A stretch of DNA of 34,310 bases from Microvirga vignae (GCF_001017175.1 NZ_LCYG01000008.1:1-34310); one strand, 5' to 3'. Positions 7,004-15,472 are shown, counted from the first letter of the stretch. Notes: a model not told the origin generated them from the sequence alone. Translations and numbers: made by a program.

Positions 7004-8794
7004 TCACTCCTTTGATGGCAGGATCGATCCGACGAGGCTCCTGGCGGTATCGACGATCACACTTCCGCTCTCCGGGTCTCCCTGGGCGAGTGCTCCCATG
7101 AAGTGGCGGGCCTGCTTCAACGTGATATGTGGTGGCAGCGGCGGCACGTTCGGATCCGTCACCATGTCGAGCACGAACGGCCTGTCGGCGGCAAGAGCGG
7201 TCTCCCATGCAGCGCCAACCTGCTCGGGATCTTCGACCCTGATCCCGCCGAGCCCGATTGATCGCGCGAATTCAGCATACGGCACGTCAGGAAGCGCCTG
7301 CGACGGCTCCCATTTCGGATCGCCCGTCTGGACGCGCTCCTCCCATGTCACATAGGCGAGGTCGCGATTGTTCAGCACCATGACAACCAGACGAGGATCG
7401 ACCCACCGCTCCCAGTATTTCGAGATCGTGATGAGTTCGGTCAGGCCGTTCATCTGCATCGCACCGTCGCCCACGAGGGCGATCACGGGACGGTCAGGAT
7501 GAGCGAACTTTGCCGCGATCGCATAGGGCACGGCGCATCCCATCGTCGCAAGGGTTCCTGAGACCGAGCCCATCATCCCGCGCCGGAAATGGAGATTTCG
7601 CGCATACCAGACCGTCGTGGTGCCGCTGTCCGCCGTCACGATGCAGCCGTCCGGCAAGCGTTGCGAAAGCTCCAGCGCAACCCGCTGCGGATTGACCGGC
7701 TCTGCGGGAGCCAGGGCCATTCCGCGGATCTCCTCCTGCGAAGCGGCAACGCCGGCCTCAATCGTCTCCCGCCAGGACCGATCCTGCTTTTCATTGAGCA
7801 GCGGCAGGAGCGCCGCCAGCGTTGCGGCGGAATCCCCCAGGAGGTTGACCTCCATCGGATACCGCAACCCCAGCATGCCTGCATTCCTGTCGATCTGGAC
7901 CCCTCGGGCCTTCCCCTCCTTCGGCAGGAACTCCGTGTAAGGAAAGCTCGATCCCACCATGAGGAGAGTGTCGCAATCCTGCATGAGATCCCAGCTGGCC
8001 CTCGTTCCCAGAAGACCGATCGATCCCGTGCAGAAGGGAAGGTCATCCGGCACGGCAGCCTTCCCGAGAAGGGCCTTGGCCACTCCGGCCCCAAGCCGCT
8101 CCGCGACGGCCACGACTTCGTCCGTCGCCTGAAGTGCGCCCGCTCCGACCAGAATGGCGACCCGTTCGCCTGCGTTGAGCACCTCCGCGGCGCGGGCCAA
8201 GGCCGCCGCATCGGGGACGACGGGCGATAGTTCAACGCCAACCCCTGAGTGGGTCATGCCATGCTCGTGCGCAGGCTGCTCCATGGAAGCCAGCTGAAGA
8301 TCGTTGGGAAGGATGATGCAGGTGACCCGACGCTCACCCTTTGCGATGCGGTAGGCCCGGTCGATCAGATGCCGCACCTGGGCAGGCGTCGAAGCCGTCT
8401 CCACATAGGCGCCAGCCACATCCTTGAAGAGGGACTGGAGATCGAGATCCTGCTGGTAGTGAGACCCGATCGCCGTTCGAGCCTGCTGCCCCACAAGGGC
8501 GAGCACCGGCTGATGGTCCAGCTTGGCATCATAGAGACCGTTCAGAAGGTGGATCGCGCCTGGGCCGGATGTTCCGATGCAGATGCCGACTTCGCCCGTG
8601 AACTTGGCGTGGGCGCAAGCCATGAGACCTGCCATCTCCTCGTGCCGGGCCTGGACGAAGTCGATAGCGCCGTCCAGTCTCGCAAGAGCACTGATCAGGC
8701 CGCCGATCCCGTCTCCCGGGTAGCCATAGACCCGACGCACACCCCATGCGTGCAAGCGCTGCCAAATGAAATCCGCGACGGCCTCCGCCATCAT
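7004..8794 (-). CDS. thiamine pyrophosphate-requiring enzyme, pyruvate oxidase (PoxB)-like
   Basis: A 596-residue TPP-dependent enzyme with the usual three domains: the PYR domain holds the activating glutamate in ARHEEMAG (Glu52), a middle nucleotide-fold domain spans about 190-335, and the PP domain has GDGAMQMNGLTEL (442 onward) with VLNNRDLAYV (Asn475-Asn476) completing the Mg-TPP site. Family relatives decarboxylate pyruvate oxidatively to acetate (PoxB) or make acetolactate; the closest general group is the proteins annotated simply as thiamine pyrophosphate-requiring. PoxB enzymes use FAD; this cannot be decided from motifs here. Two adjacent ATGs (8794 and 8791) follow GGGAGG; the second has the better spacing. 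In enterobacteria PoxB is a stationary-phase enzyme, and the neighbouring stress genes are in keeping with a similar role, but that is inference. Confidence 0.88.
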   Translation of the reverse strand: MMAEAVADFIWQRLHAWGVRRVYGYPGDGIGGLISALARLDGAIDFVQARHEEMAGLMACAHAKFTGEVGICIGTSGPGAIHLLNGLYDAKLDHQPVLALVGQQARTAIGSHYQQDLDLQSLFKDVAGAYVETASTPAQVRHLIDRAYRIAKGERRVTCIILPNDLQLASMEQPAHEHGMTHSGVGVELSPVVPDAAALARAAEVLNAGERVAILVGAGALQATDEVVAVAERLGAGVAKALLGKAAVPDDLPFCTGSIGLLGTRASWDLMQDCDTLLMVGSSFPYTEFLPKEGKARGVQIDRNAGMLGLRYPMEVNLLGDSAATLAALLPLLNEKQDRSWRETIEAGVAASQEEIRGMALAPAEPVNPQRVALELSQRLPDGCIVTADSGTTTVWYARNLHFRRGMMGSVSGTLATMGCAVPYAIAAKFAHPDRPVIALVGDGAMQMNGLTELITISKYWERWVDPRLVVMVLNNRDLAYVTWEERVQTGDPKWEPSQALPDVPYAEFARSIGLGGIRVEDPEQVGAAWETALAADRPFVLDMVTDPNVPPLPPHITLKQARHFMGALAQGDPESGSVIVDTARSLVGSILPSKE

Positions 8795-9236
8795 GCCCTC
8801 CCGTCAGGTTCGAATCGTCAACATTTACCGGTCGGGAAGGGTTGCCTGCCGCTGGCTCTGAGCCGCCGCTTCATCAAAAAGCCCAGGCTCCGGGGCGAAC
8901 GGGCGGGATGCGTCGCATCTCCTGCCGCGCCAGCTACGGGCCTGGGCTGATCGGGGTCCAGACGGGCGCCTGCATCGTCAGGCAAGCGCAGGAACAGACC
9001 GGGCCGGAGTCCATCCGTCCTGACACGGTCTCATCGAAGCTGGCGGTGACGCCCGCCGGTCTCGAAGTCCACAACAATGTCCGCTGGGTCAACCTGATAT
9101 GGGGATTGAAAGACAATCCGCAAGAGCGTGCGTGCGCTCAATTGGAAGCAGGATCGCAGCCCGATCCGACGCCATCAAATCTGACCGAATGGCGCGAGGT
9201 GGCGATGACCAGACGGCTATCCTCTTGATGGCTGCC
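8795..9236. other. 442-base gap with no supported gene
   Basis: Between the TPP enzyme gene and the DUF2270 gene. An open frame of 128 codons exists on the plus strand (8842-9228), but it has no recognisable domain, no good ribosome site and a composition like random GC-rich DNA. The region must contain the promoter of the minus-strand TPP gene near 8800-8870; I see no clear consensus there. Confidence 0.5.
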
Positions 9237-9962
9237 TCAGACGTGCACATTGCCGAAGGCAAGTTCGCCCTCACCCTTGGGTTGGCGCAGCGAGGCATAG
9301 AGGATCCAGCTATAGAAGATGACGATGCTCACGACCACTGCCCAGCCCGGCACTGGCCCGACTGCTGCATTGCGCACCCATTCCCCGACGGATGTAACTA
9401 GGTGAGCCTCCGCTGCGCTCTCCTGCATGCGAATGAAAGTGGTCTTCACCAGCCAGGCGAGCAGCAGGATCAGGAACATCCAGCAATAATTGCGGCGGAG
9501 ACGACGTGAGATAGCTTGGCTTGAACCAATCAGAAACAGGGGCTTCCTCAAGTCATCACCGAGCCGAAAGATCCAATCGTCCGTTGTTCCTTCCTCGGGC
9601 GAAAAAATCTGGGCAAAGTAGTTCCGCTCTATCCGACGCACGCGATTGCGGTAGACATCGAAGAAGCGGTAGCGCCGCGCTTCGATCACCAACAGCAGCA
9701 AAACCAGGATCATGGCAAACAGCAGAACACCATGGTGCGCAGTCGGCGTCGAAAGCGAGAGCGACAGCATGGCAGCCACGACCGTGATGGCCCAATTGGT
9801 CGTACGGTCAATCCGGTCTCGCCAGCCCGCCATTCGAGCAATCTCAGCGCGGTGGTAATGCGCCATGACGGTGATGAACTCAGTCGAGGTGCTCGGAAAA
9901 ACAGGCGGCGCAATGGTCGGCGTCGAAGCCGAGGTGGCGCGTTGATCGTTTGTTGACAGCAT
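9237..9962 (-). CDS. DUF2270 domain-containing integral membrane protein
   Basis: A 241-residue inner-membrane protein with four predicted helices (about 54-72, 77-94, 158-175 and 206-224). Between the second and third helix is the charged block EARRYRFFDVYRNRVRRIER (94-113), which together with the layout is the mark of the DUF2270 family. The first 50 residues are soluble, with the HYHRAEIARMAGWRDRID segment leading into the membrane. No function is known for the family; no catalytic residues are apparent. The start at 9962 is preceded by GGAGAGAG. It is divergent from the TauE gene with about 258 bases between starts. Confidence 0.86.
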   Translation of the reverse strand: MLSTNDQRATSASTPTIAPPVFPSTSTEFITVMAHYHRAEIARMAGWRDRIDRTTNWAITVVAAMLSLSLSTPTAHHGVLLFAMILVLLLLVIEARRYRFFDVYRNRVRRIERNYFAQIFSPEEGTTDDWIFRLGDDLRKPLFLIGSSQAISRRLRRNYCWMFLILLLAWLVKTTFIRMQESAAEAHLVTSVGEWVRNAAVGPVPGWAVVVSIVIFYSWILYASLRQPKGEGELAFGNVHV

Positions 9963-10170
9963 GGCTCTCTCCCATGCCCTAGACCGCGTTCAGGCGGCAC
10001 AAGTCATCGAAGGGCCGTCCTGCTCACGAACGCCCTAAGGCGAAGGCATTATAGCACTTGTTCGGGACTCGTGATCACCTCCTGTAGGCACTGGCTCTAC
10101 GTGCCCATGATGGAAGCTGTTCGGATCGGTGCGATCTCATGAGCAATTCCGGCCCGCCCCCGGGTTGGCT

Positions 10171-10195
10171 GGAACCACGCGAACGATCGCTCGTT
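10171..10195 (+). promoter_or_regulatory. EcfG-type general stress promoter (perfect consensus)
   Basis: GGAAC at 10171-10175, exactly 16 bases, then CGTT at 10192-10195. This is the full alphaproteobacterial EcfG consensus. It lies 25 bases before the ATG of the TauE/SafE gene, which leaves room for a very short leader carrying the GAGGAG ribosome site. Confidence 0.78.
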
Positions 10196-10220
10196 GGCGT
10201 CGCAGTCCGAGGAGCAGCCC

Positions 10221-10970
10221 ATGATCTCAGGCGAGCTCGCGTTTTATGTTGTGCTCGGCTTCGGTGCCCAGCTCGTGGATGGCGCATTGGGCATGGCCTA
10301 CGGACTGATCGCGACGTCGGCCCTGCTGGCCGCGGGAGCACCCCCCGCAATCTCCAGCGCCAGCGTCCATGCGGCAGAGGTGGTGACCACGGGTCTGGCA
10401 GGCGCATCCCATGTCTGGCACCAGAACGTGGACTGGCGCACGTTCCGTCGCCTCGCTGCAGCAGGGGTCATGGGAGGTGTAATCGGAGCTTACATCCTGA
10501 CCGAGTTGCCCGAAAAGCCGATGAAGGTGTTCGTCACCCTCTATCTGTTTGGGATGGCCCTCCTGATCCTTCTGCGGGTTATCCGCGGCGACGTCGAACG
10601 GAAGAAGGTCAGGGGAACGCTGCCGATTGGCTTGGTGGGAGGCTTCCTGGATGCGATTGGCGGGGGTGGCTGGGGGTCCATCGTCAACTCCACCCTGATT
10701 GCCCGAGGGGAGACGCCCCGGATCAGCATCGGCTCGGTCAGCCTTGCGGAGTTCGTGGTCACGGCGGCGATCTCGGCGACGTTTGTCATGGCGTTGGAAC
10801 TTACAACCTACGGGCGGGTGGTTCTGGGCTTGATCATCGGCGGCGCGCTTGCGGCCCCGTTTGCCGGATGGTTCAGCCGCGTTCTGCCGCAGAAGGTGCT
10901 AATGGGCCTTGTGGCCCTGGTCGTGAGCGCCCTTGCGGTCTACAACTTTGTCCAGCTCGGCAGCACCTGA
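10221..10970 (+). CDS. TauE/SafE family sulfite/organic-anion exporter
   Basis: A 249-residue multi-pass inner-membrane protein of the TauE/SafE (DUF81) family, which exports sulfite, sulfoacetate or related anions. The two characteristic repeated halves are seen: the first opens with GFGAQLVDGALGMAYGL, and the second with GLVGGFLDAIGGGGWGSI. Both carry the acidic residue (LVDG, FLDA) and glycine-rich turn of this fold. The ATG at 10221 is preceded by GAGGAG at ideal spacing; a TTG nine codons upstream overlaps the promoter and was rejected. The perfect EcfG-type promoter suggests expression in the general stress response. The substrate cannot be told from the sequence. Confidence 0.92.
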   Translation: MISGELAFYVVLGFGAQLVDGALGMAYGLIATSALLAAGAPPAISSASVHAAEVVTTGLAGASHVWHQNVDWRTFRRLAAAGVMGGVIGAYILTELPEKPMKVFVTLYLFGMALLILLRVIRGDVERKKVRGTLPIGLVGGFLDAIGGGGWGSIVNSTLIARGETPRISIGSVSLAEFVVTAAISATFVMALELTTYGRVVLGLIIGGALAAPFAGWFSRVLPQKVLMGLVALVVSALAVYNFVQLGST

Positions 10971-10974
10971 GGTT

Positions 10975-11018
10975 TAGAGCATTTTTCGGCGAAGCGGATC
11001 CGGTTCGCCGAAAAATGC
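10975..11018. repeat. intergenic palindromic repeat, copy C (perfect hairpin)
   Basis: TAGA followed by a perfect 15-base inverted repeat: GCATTTTTCGGCGAA at 10979-10993 and its complement at 11004-11018, with GCGGATCCGG as loop. It starts four bases after the TauE stop codon and corresponds to the second hairpin of copies A and B1. It could serve as a transcription terminator. Confidence 0.85.
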
Positions 11019-11060
11019 GGCACAGCAAAGAAAAGACCGCGCGTTCAAGCCGAGGACAAT

Positions 11061-11110
11061 CTCTCCGAGGTTTAGGAGCCCCTGCCTCTCCGAGGCTTGG
11101 GAGCCCCTGC
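11061..11110 (+). repeat. two tandem 25-base repeats
   Basis: Positions 11061-11085 and 11086-11110 differ at only two of 25 bases (CTCTCCGAGG-T/C-TT-A/G-GGAGCCCCTGC). They lie immediately before the stop codon of the minus-strand binding-protein gene. Purpose unknown. Confidence 0.85.
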
Positions 11111-11111
11111 C

Positions 11112-12125
11112 CTAGGTTCCTGCCAGCTCGTGGGCGTTGGGCATGAACAAGTCTTTCCAGGACGACGGCGTCTTCTTGACCGTCCCGACGGAGCGCATGA
11201 AATCGACGAACTTCATGCAGTTCTGCGGCACCGTCGTCCAGACATTGTCCTTGTCGGCGATCATCTTGACGATCTCGTCCCTCGTCGCGCGCTTCTCACC
11301 CGTCGTCTTGATGTAGAGTTCCGCCGCCGCGTCATGGTTCGCATTGATGAAGGCATTCGCCTCCGTGAAGGCCGCGTACACGGCGGCTGTTATCTTGGGA
11401 TTGGCCTCGCAGAACTTTTTCGACGTCAGCACGACGCCGTTCGTCGTCGCTCCGCCCAGCGTGTCGTAGGAGCTGAGCACCTTGTGGATGCCCGGGGTGT
11501 CGAGCTCATAATAATAGAAGGGTGCTGCCGCATAATGGCTGGTGATCTCGCTCGACTTCGACATGACCGCCGTCGCGGCATCCGGATGCGAGCGGGTGAT
11601 CGTCAGCGGATCGAGCCTCGCGTATTGGTCCTGGCCCCATTCCTTCGCGGCTGCCATCTGCAGGCACACGGCTTGCGCCGAGACCTTGATACTCGGGACA
11701 GCGATCTTGTCCTTGGCGGTGAAATCCCTGATCGACTTCACGGCGGGATTGTTCGTGACCAGGATGTAAGGCATCGACTGCGCTGCGCACAGGGCCCGGA
11801 CCTCGTGGGCGGTACCGACGGTCTTGTCCCACAGCGTGGCCAGGCCGGGGACACCGGTAACGCCGAAATGCATCTGACCGCTGATGAGCGCGTCGATCAG
11901 CGATGAGGTCCCACCCAGAATCCGATAATCGACATCGATGTCGGCAAGGCCCGCCTTCGCGGCGTTCTTCTCGACGAGCTTCATGCTGTTCATCACCATC
12001 AACGGCAGATACGGCAGCCCGTGCTGCATGACGATGGTAATCTTCGACGCTTCCTGAGCGAGGGAGGTTTTGGACAGCGCCGGAAGGGTCAGGGCTCCAA
12101 GGATCAGTTCACGGCGGCGTATCAT
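11112..12125 (-). CDS. ABC transporter substrate-binding protein (NMT1/SsuA-like)
   Basis: A 337-residue periplasmic binding protein of the NMT1/THI5/SsuA type, which captures small organic ligands such as sulfonates, nitriles or pyrimidines. The N-terminus MIRRRELILGALTLPALSKT has twin-arginine character and a probable cleavage after SLA (residue 23). The two-lobed fold is suggested by ILGGTSSLIDALISGQMHFG near 70 and the lobe-crossing segments around 120 and 230. The ATG at 12125 follows GGGAGAG; the longer frame upstream covers non-coding leader DNA. No permease or ATPase gene is nearby, so the protein either works with components elsewhere or is an orphan. It is divergent from the aldolase gene, whose products probably share its regulation. 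Confidence 0.87.
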   Translation of the reverse strand: MIRRRELILGALTLPALSKTSLAQEASKITIVMQHGLPYLPLMVMNSMKLVEKNAAKAGLADIDVDYRILGGTSSLIDALISGQMHFGVTGVPGLATLWDKTVGTAHEVRALCAAQSMPYILVTNNPAVKSIRDFTAKDKIAVPSIKVSAQAVCLQMAAAKEWGQDQYARLDPLTITRSHPDAATAVMSKSSEITSHYAAAPFYYYELDTPGIHKVLSSYDTLGGATTNGVVLTSKKFCEANPKITAAVYAAFTEANAFINANHDAAAELYIKTTGEKRATRDEIVKMIADKDNVWTTVPQNCMKFVDFMRSVGTVKKTPSSWKDLFMPNAHELAGT

Positions 12126-12204
12126 CTTTCTCTCCCTGTTGTCTTTCTCTTGACGGATCTCTGCGACGACCGCATGTCCCGGCGCACGGCCGCTTCGGCT
12201 TCGA

Positions 12205-12300
12205 TCAGGCGGAAGTCTCTTTCCGGGAACACGCCGGTCGGGCCCCTTTCGGATCTTCCTGTCCCGTGCGCAGATGCAGGCTGAATGTCTCAAGAGACAT
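12205..12300 (-). CDS. possible 31-residue leader ORF
   Basis: An ATG at 12300 is preceded by a very strong ribosome site (GGAGGGAGGA) at suitable spacing and opens a 31-codon frame (MSLETFSLHL…KETSA, stop at 12205). It ends 79 bases before the binding-protein start. I recognise no homology. It may be a short leader peptide in the 5' transcript, or the ribosome site may be fortuitous. Confidence 0.3.
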   Translation of the reverse strand: MSLETFSLHLRTGQEDPKGARPACSRKETSA

Positions 12301-12385
12301 TTCGATCCTCCCTCCGGGCGAATTCTTCTGATGGGTTCCGGCTTCTTCCGGGAAGTCTTCTCCCGGCGACCATCACAGTCCAATA

Positions 12386-12412
12386 AGAAATTTAACGGCC
12401 AACATAATTTCT
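12386..12412. promoter_or_regulatory. inverted-repeat operator candidate in a divergent promoter
   Basis: AGAAATT at 12386-12392 and its exact complement AATTTCT at 12406-12412 are separated by 13 bases. The repeat lies in the AT-rich part of the 464-base region between the divergent binding-protein and aldolase genes, where both promoters should be. Half-site centres are 20 bases (two helical turns) apart, as expected for a dimeric regulator. No matching regulator gene is in the window. Confidence 0.5.
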
Positions 12413-12589
12413 CGTGATGCGGGAACGGTGATGCCGCAAGGCGGCACGGCCTTCAAATTAGACAGCGTAAAACCGCCGACGCAACCCACATAAAAGCCGT
12501 TTATAGATTCACCCGAGGATATGATTGGACCCATTTCCGGCCAGCGGTTCACTTCTTGCGATGATGAAACCTGCCTCGGGGAGAGTGGC

Positions 12590-13393
12590 ATGTCGGCAGA
12601 TCTCGCAAGCATCCTACACAACAATGTCAGGACCAAACTGGCCCGGGGCCAAGTGGTCTCGTCGATGACGGCGCGGCTCGTGCGAGGCGTTGAGATCGTC
12701 CGCATCGCGAAGACCGCGGGCTTCGACTCGATCTATGTCGATCTCGAGCATTCTAGCTTCAACTTCGACACCACCGGCCAGATCTGCATGATGGCTCTCG
12801 AGGCTGGGCTCGCTCCCTTCGTCCGGGTTCCCACCAACCGGCCGGAATACATTGCCCGCGCTCTGGACGGTGGTGCAATGGGCGTGATCGCGCCGGATGT
12901 CAGAACCGCCGAGGAAGCCCGCGCCATCGTCAATGCCGCAAAATTTCCTCCTCTGGGACAGCGCGGCGTCTCGGGAGGATTGCCGCATCTCCAGTTCCGC
13001 ACCTTCCCGGCCGCCCAGGCCTTTGCGGCCATGAACGAGGCCACCATGGTCATCGTGCAATTCGAGTCCGCGGAGGCGGTGCGGAACGCGGAGGAGATCA
13101 TGGCCGTCGAGGGCGTGGACCTCGCCCTGATCGGCACCAACGACCTGATGGCCGATATGGACGTGGCCGGCCAGTTTGATCATCCGAAGGTGCGCGAGGC
13201 CTACGAGCGGACCATCGCCGCCTGCCTCAAACACGGCAAGCATGCGGGTGTCGGAGGCCTCTCCTCACGGCAGGATCTGGTCGGTGATTTCGTGAGGATG
13301 GGAGCCAGGTACGTCTCGACGGGCACGGATTTGGCCTTCCTGCTCGGCGCGGCGACGCAGCGCGCACGCCAGGTTGCGGAACTCCAGCCGTGA
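12590..13393 (+). CDS. HpcH/HpaI family aldolase
   Basis: A 267-residue class II (metal-dependent) aldolase of the HpcH/HpaI/citrate-lyase-beta fold. Relatives cleave 2-keto-3-deoxy-glucarate or 4-hydroxy-2-oxo-heptanedioate to pyruvate plus an aldehyde. Visible active-site elements: VDLEHS (Asp51, His54), the phosphate/carboxylate-binding arginine in FVRVPT (Arg79), metal ligand Glu159 in VQFESAEAV and Asp185 in GTNDL. The ATG at 12590 follows GGGGAG at good spacing; a longer frame from 12521 lacks support. Its stop overlaps the GTG start of the amidohydrolase (GTGA), showing translational coupling. A C-C cleavage giving pyruvate is the likely job within the island; the real substrate is unknown. 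Confidence 0.9.
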   Translation: MSADLASILHNNVRTKLARGQVVSSMTARLVRGVEIVRIAKTAGFDSIYVDLEHSSFNFDTTGQICMMALEAGLAPFVRVPTNRPEYIARALDGGAMGVIAPDVRTAEEARAIVNAAKFPPLGQRGVSGGLPHLQFRTFPAAQAFAAMNEATMVIVQFESAEAVRNAEEIMAVEGVDLALIGTNDLMADMDVAGQFDHPKVREAYERTIAACLKHGKHAGVGGLSSRQDLVGDFVRMGARYVSTGTDLAFLLGAATQRARQVAELQP

Positions 13394-14307
13394 ACGCATC
13401 AATCGCGGCAACCGGCTCCGTGCTCGGAATCGAGCATACCCGGCCGGACTTCGATGTTCCGGCAGGCGCTTGCGACTGCCATGTCCATGTCTTCGGCCCC
13501 GACGACCGCTTCCCGCTGTCCCGTGACCGGCTTTACACGCCAGGTCCCGCCCCTCTTGCAGATCTGCTCGCCCACCAACGGACGCTCGGGCTGGATCGTG
13601 TCGTGATCGTGCAGCCGAGTACCTATTCGACTGACAATTCCTGCATGCTCGACGCTCTGCATCATCTCGGCGGCAAGGCCCGAGGTGTTGCAGTGGTCGA
13701 TGCAGGGGCTTCGGAGAAAACACTGCGCGACCTGCACGAGGCGGGCATCCGCGGTCTCCGGGTCAACCTTGAGACGGTGGGCGTGACGGACCCGCTTGCG
13801 GCCCGCAGCCATCTCGAAAAGACCGCCGCGCAGGCGGCCCCCTTCGGCTGGCATGTCCAGGTCTATGTCGACCTCGGTGTCATCGCTGCCCTGCACGATG
13901 TCATCCGTGATCTTCCCGTGCCGGTCGTCTTCGATCACTTCGCACGGGCAAATGCCGCGAAGGGGCCGGACCAGCCGCATTTCGCAGCTCTGCTGTCTCT
14001 GATGCACTCAGGGAAAGCCTATGTGAAACTCTCGGCGCCGCGCCGCATCTCCGACCTGCCGGACCACGCGGATGCGGGCGAGATCGCGAAAATCCTGGCG
14101 AGGGCGAACCCCGAACGCCTCCTGTGGGGGAGTGACTGGCCCCATCCCGGCGCAAGGCCCGGCATCGCACGGGATCCGAACCGCATCGAGCCGTTCCATC
14201 CCGATGACGACGGGCTGGCCCTGAACAGGCTCAATTCCTGGATGGGCAGCGCCGATCTGACAAGACGCGTTCTCGTCGAGAATCCTGCCCGCCTTTACGG
14301 GTTTTAG
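13390..14307 (+). CDS. amidohydrolase family protein (2-pyrone-4,6-dicarboxylate hydrolase-like)
   Basis: A 305-residue member of the amidohydrolase-2 group (COG3618). Metal- or substrate-site elements: CDCHVHVFGP (His31, His33), VVFDHFARA (Asp182, His183) and WGSDWPHP (Asp249). In LigI, the lactonase of the protocatechuate 4,5-cleavage pathway, the equivalent aspartate is the catalytic base and no metal is required. The FGP after HxH and the GSDWPHP end are shared with that subgroup, so hydrolysis of a lactone or a related cyclic ester is plausible. It starts with GTG at 13390, overlapping the aldolase stop codon by four bases, and is followed after 42 bases by the Ldh gene. No signal peptide; cytoplasmic. 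Confidence 0.87.
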   Translation: MNASIAATGSVLGIEHTRPDFDVPAGACDCHVHVFGPDDRFPLSRDRLYTPGPAPLADLLAHQRTLGLDRVVIVQPSTYSTDNSCMLDALHHLGGKARGVAVVDAGASEKTLRDLHEAGIRGLRVNLETVGVTDPLAARSHLEKTAAQAAPFGWHVQVYVDLGVIAALHDVIRDLPVPVVFDHFARANAAKGPDQPHFAALLSLMHSGKAYVKLSAPRRISDLPDHADAGEIAKILARANPERLLWGSDWPHPGARPGIARDPNRIEPFHPDDDGLALNRLNSWMGSADLTRRVLVENPARLYGF

Positions 14308-14349
14308 GACCCGAGTTCCGCGCCCGAATCGACGAGAGAGAAACATGCC

Positions 14350-15462
14350 ATGACGACTGCAGCAGCCACACAACTCAATCCGCTACCGAGCCGGTTCTAC
14401 GCGAAGGCCGATGATGCGAGAGCGTTCGCTACGCGCATTCTGGTGGCCAATGGCCTGCCTGAGGAGGATGCGAGAACAGTCGCAGATTGCCTCGTCAGGG
14501 CCGACCTGCGCGGCGTCGATACCCATGGATTGCAATATCTTCCCCATTACCTCAAGCGCGTGCGCAGCGGACTGATCAATGCGAAGCCGTCGCTTTCTCT
14601 GCAGAAGGTGACGCCCGTCGCGGGCCTTCTCGACGGGCAGAACGCCTTCGGCTTCGTGGTTGCCTCCCGCGCCATGGCGGAAGCAATCGACATGGCGCGG
14701 GAGTTCGGCATCGGCCTCGTCTCGGCCCGACGCAGCACCCATTTCGGGATGGCCGCCTGCTATGTGCTCCAGGCGGTCGAGGCCAGTTTCATCTCGCTCG
14801 TCTTCACCAACGCCTCGCCGGCAATGCCGCCCTGGGGCGGCCGTCAGGCACTGCTCGGCACAAGCCCTCTTGCGGCCGGCGTGCCGAGCGGGTCCGAGGC
14901 TCCGTACGTTCTCGACATGTCGCCCGCTGTCGCGGCCCGCGGCAAGATCCGGCGCGCGGCGAAACTCGGTCAGGAGATCCCCCTCGGCTACGCCCTCGAT
15001 GCCGATGGTCGTGCGACGACCGATCCCAACGCGGCCCTCAACGGCGGAGTCGTGCTGCCGATCGGCGGCCCCAAAGGCTCGGCCCTCTCCATGCTCATGG
15101 ACATTCTGGGCGGGGTCCTGTCCGGAGCCGCCTATGCAGGAGACGTCGCCAACCAGTTCGAAGTGTTCGACCGTCCCCAGGACGTCGGTCACTTCTTCCT
15201 CGCGATCAAGCCGGACCTGTTCGTCACGCGCGAGGAGTTCCTCCAGCGGATGGATACGCTCGTGCAGCGCGTCCACGATTGCCCCAAGGCTGAAGGTTTC
15301 GATGAGATCCTGATGCCGGGCGAAATGGAGTCCCGCCTCGAAGCCACGCGCAAGCGTACCGGCATCCCCTACAACGCCATCGACGTCGCGGCGCTCCAGA
15401 AGGAAGCTGCCGACGCCGGTCAGCCTCCCCTCGCGATCGCAGACGCTCCTCTGGAGTCTTGA
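14350..15462 (+). CDS. Ldh family oxidoreductase (malate/L-lactate/ureidoglycolate dehydrogenase fold)
   Basis: A 370-residue NAD(P)-dependent dehydrogenase of the type-2 malate/lactate dehydrogenase family, which reduces 2-oxo acids or oxidises 2-hydroxy acids and is unrelated to the classical Rossmann-fold LDH. Family signatures: ADLRGVDTHGLQYLPHYLKR near 51-70 (with the conserved RGxxxHG-type active-site histidine), STHFGMAACYV near 129-139, TNASPAMPPWGG, GTSPLAAGVP, and PIGGPKGSALSMLMDILGGVLSG near 237. The ATG at 14350 follows GAGAGA. It is the third gene of the aldolase–amidohydrolase unit and is closed by a strong hairpin at 15473. A role on a hydroxy/oxo acid intermediate of the island is inferred. 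Confidence 0.9.
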   Translation: MTTAAATQLNPLPSRFYAKADDARAFATRILVANGLPEEDARTVADCLVRADLRGVDTHGLQYLPHYLKRVRSGLINAKPSLSLQKVTPVAGLLDGQNAFGFVVASRAMAEAIDMAREFGIGLVSARRSTHFGMAACYVLQAVEASFISLVFTNASPAMPPWGGRQALLGTSPLAAGVPSGSEAPYVLDMSPAVAARGKIRRAAKLGQEIPLGYALDADGRATTDPNAALNGGVVLPIGGPKGSALSMLMDILGGVLSGAAYAGDVANQFEVFDRPQDVGHFFLAIKPDLFVTREEFLQRMDTLVQRVHDCPKAEGFDEILMPGEMESRLEATRKRTGIPYNAIDVAALQKEAADAGQPPLAIADAPLES

Positions 15463-15472
15463 GCATAACGAT

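Noticed and set aside
8842..9228. A 128-codon frame in the gap before the DUF2270 gene
   Set aside because: No ribosome site, no recognisable sequence, and it does not fit a gene of this neighbourhood.
10139..11146. A 335-codon plus-strand frame overlapping the TauE gene
   Set aside because: Out-of-frame shadow of the TauE gene, whose membrane motifs are clear.
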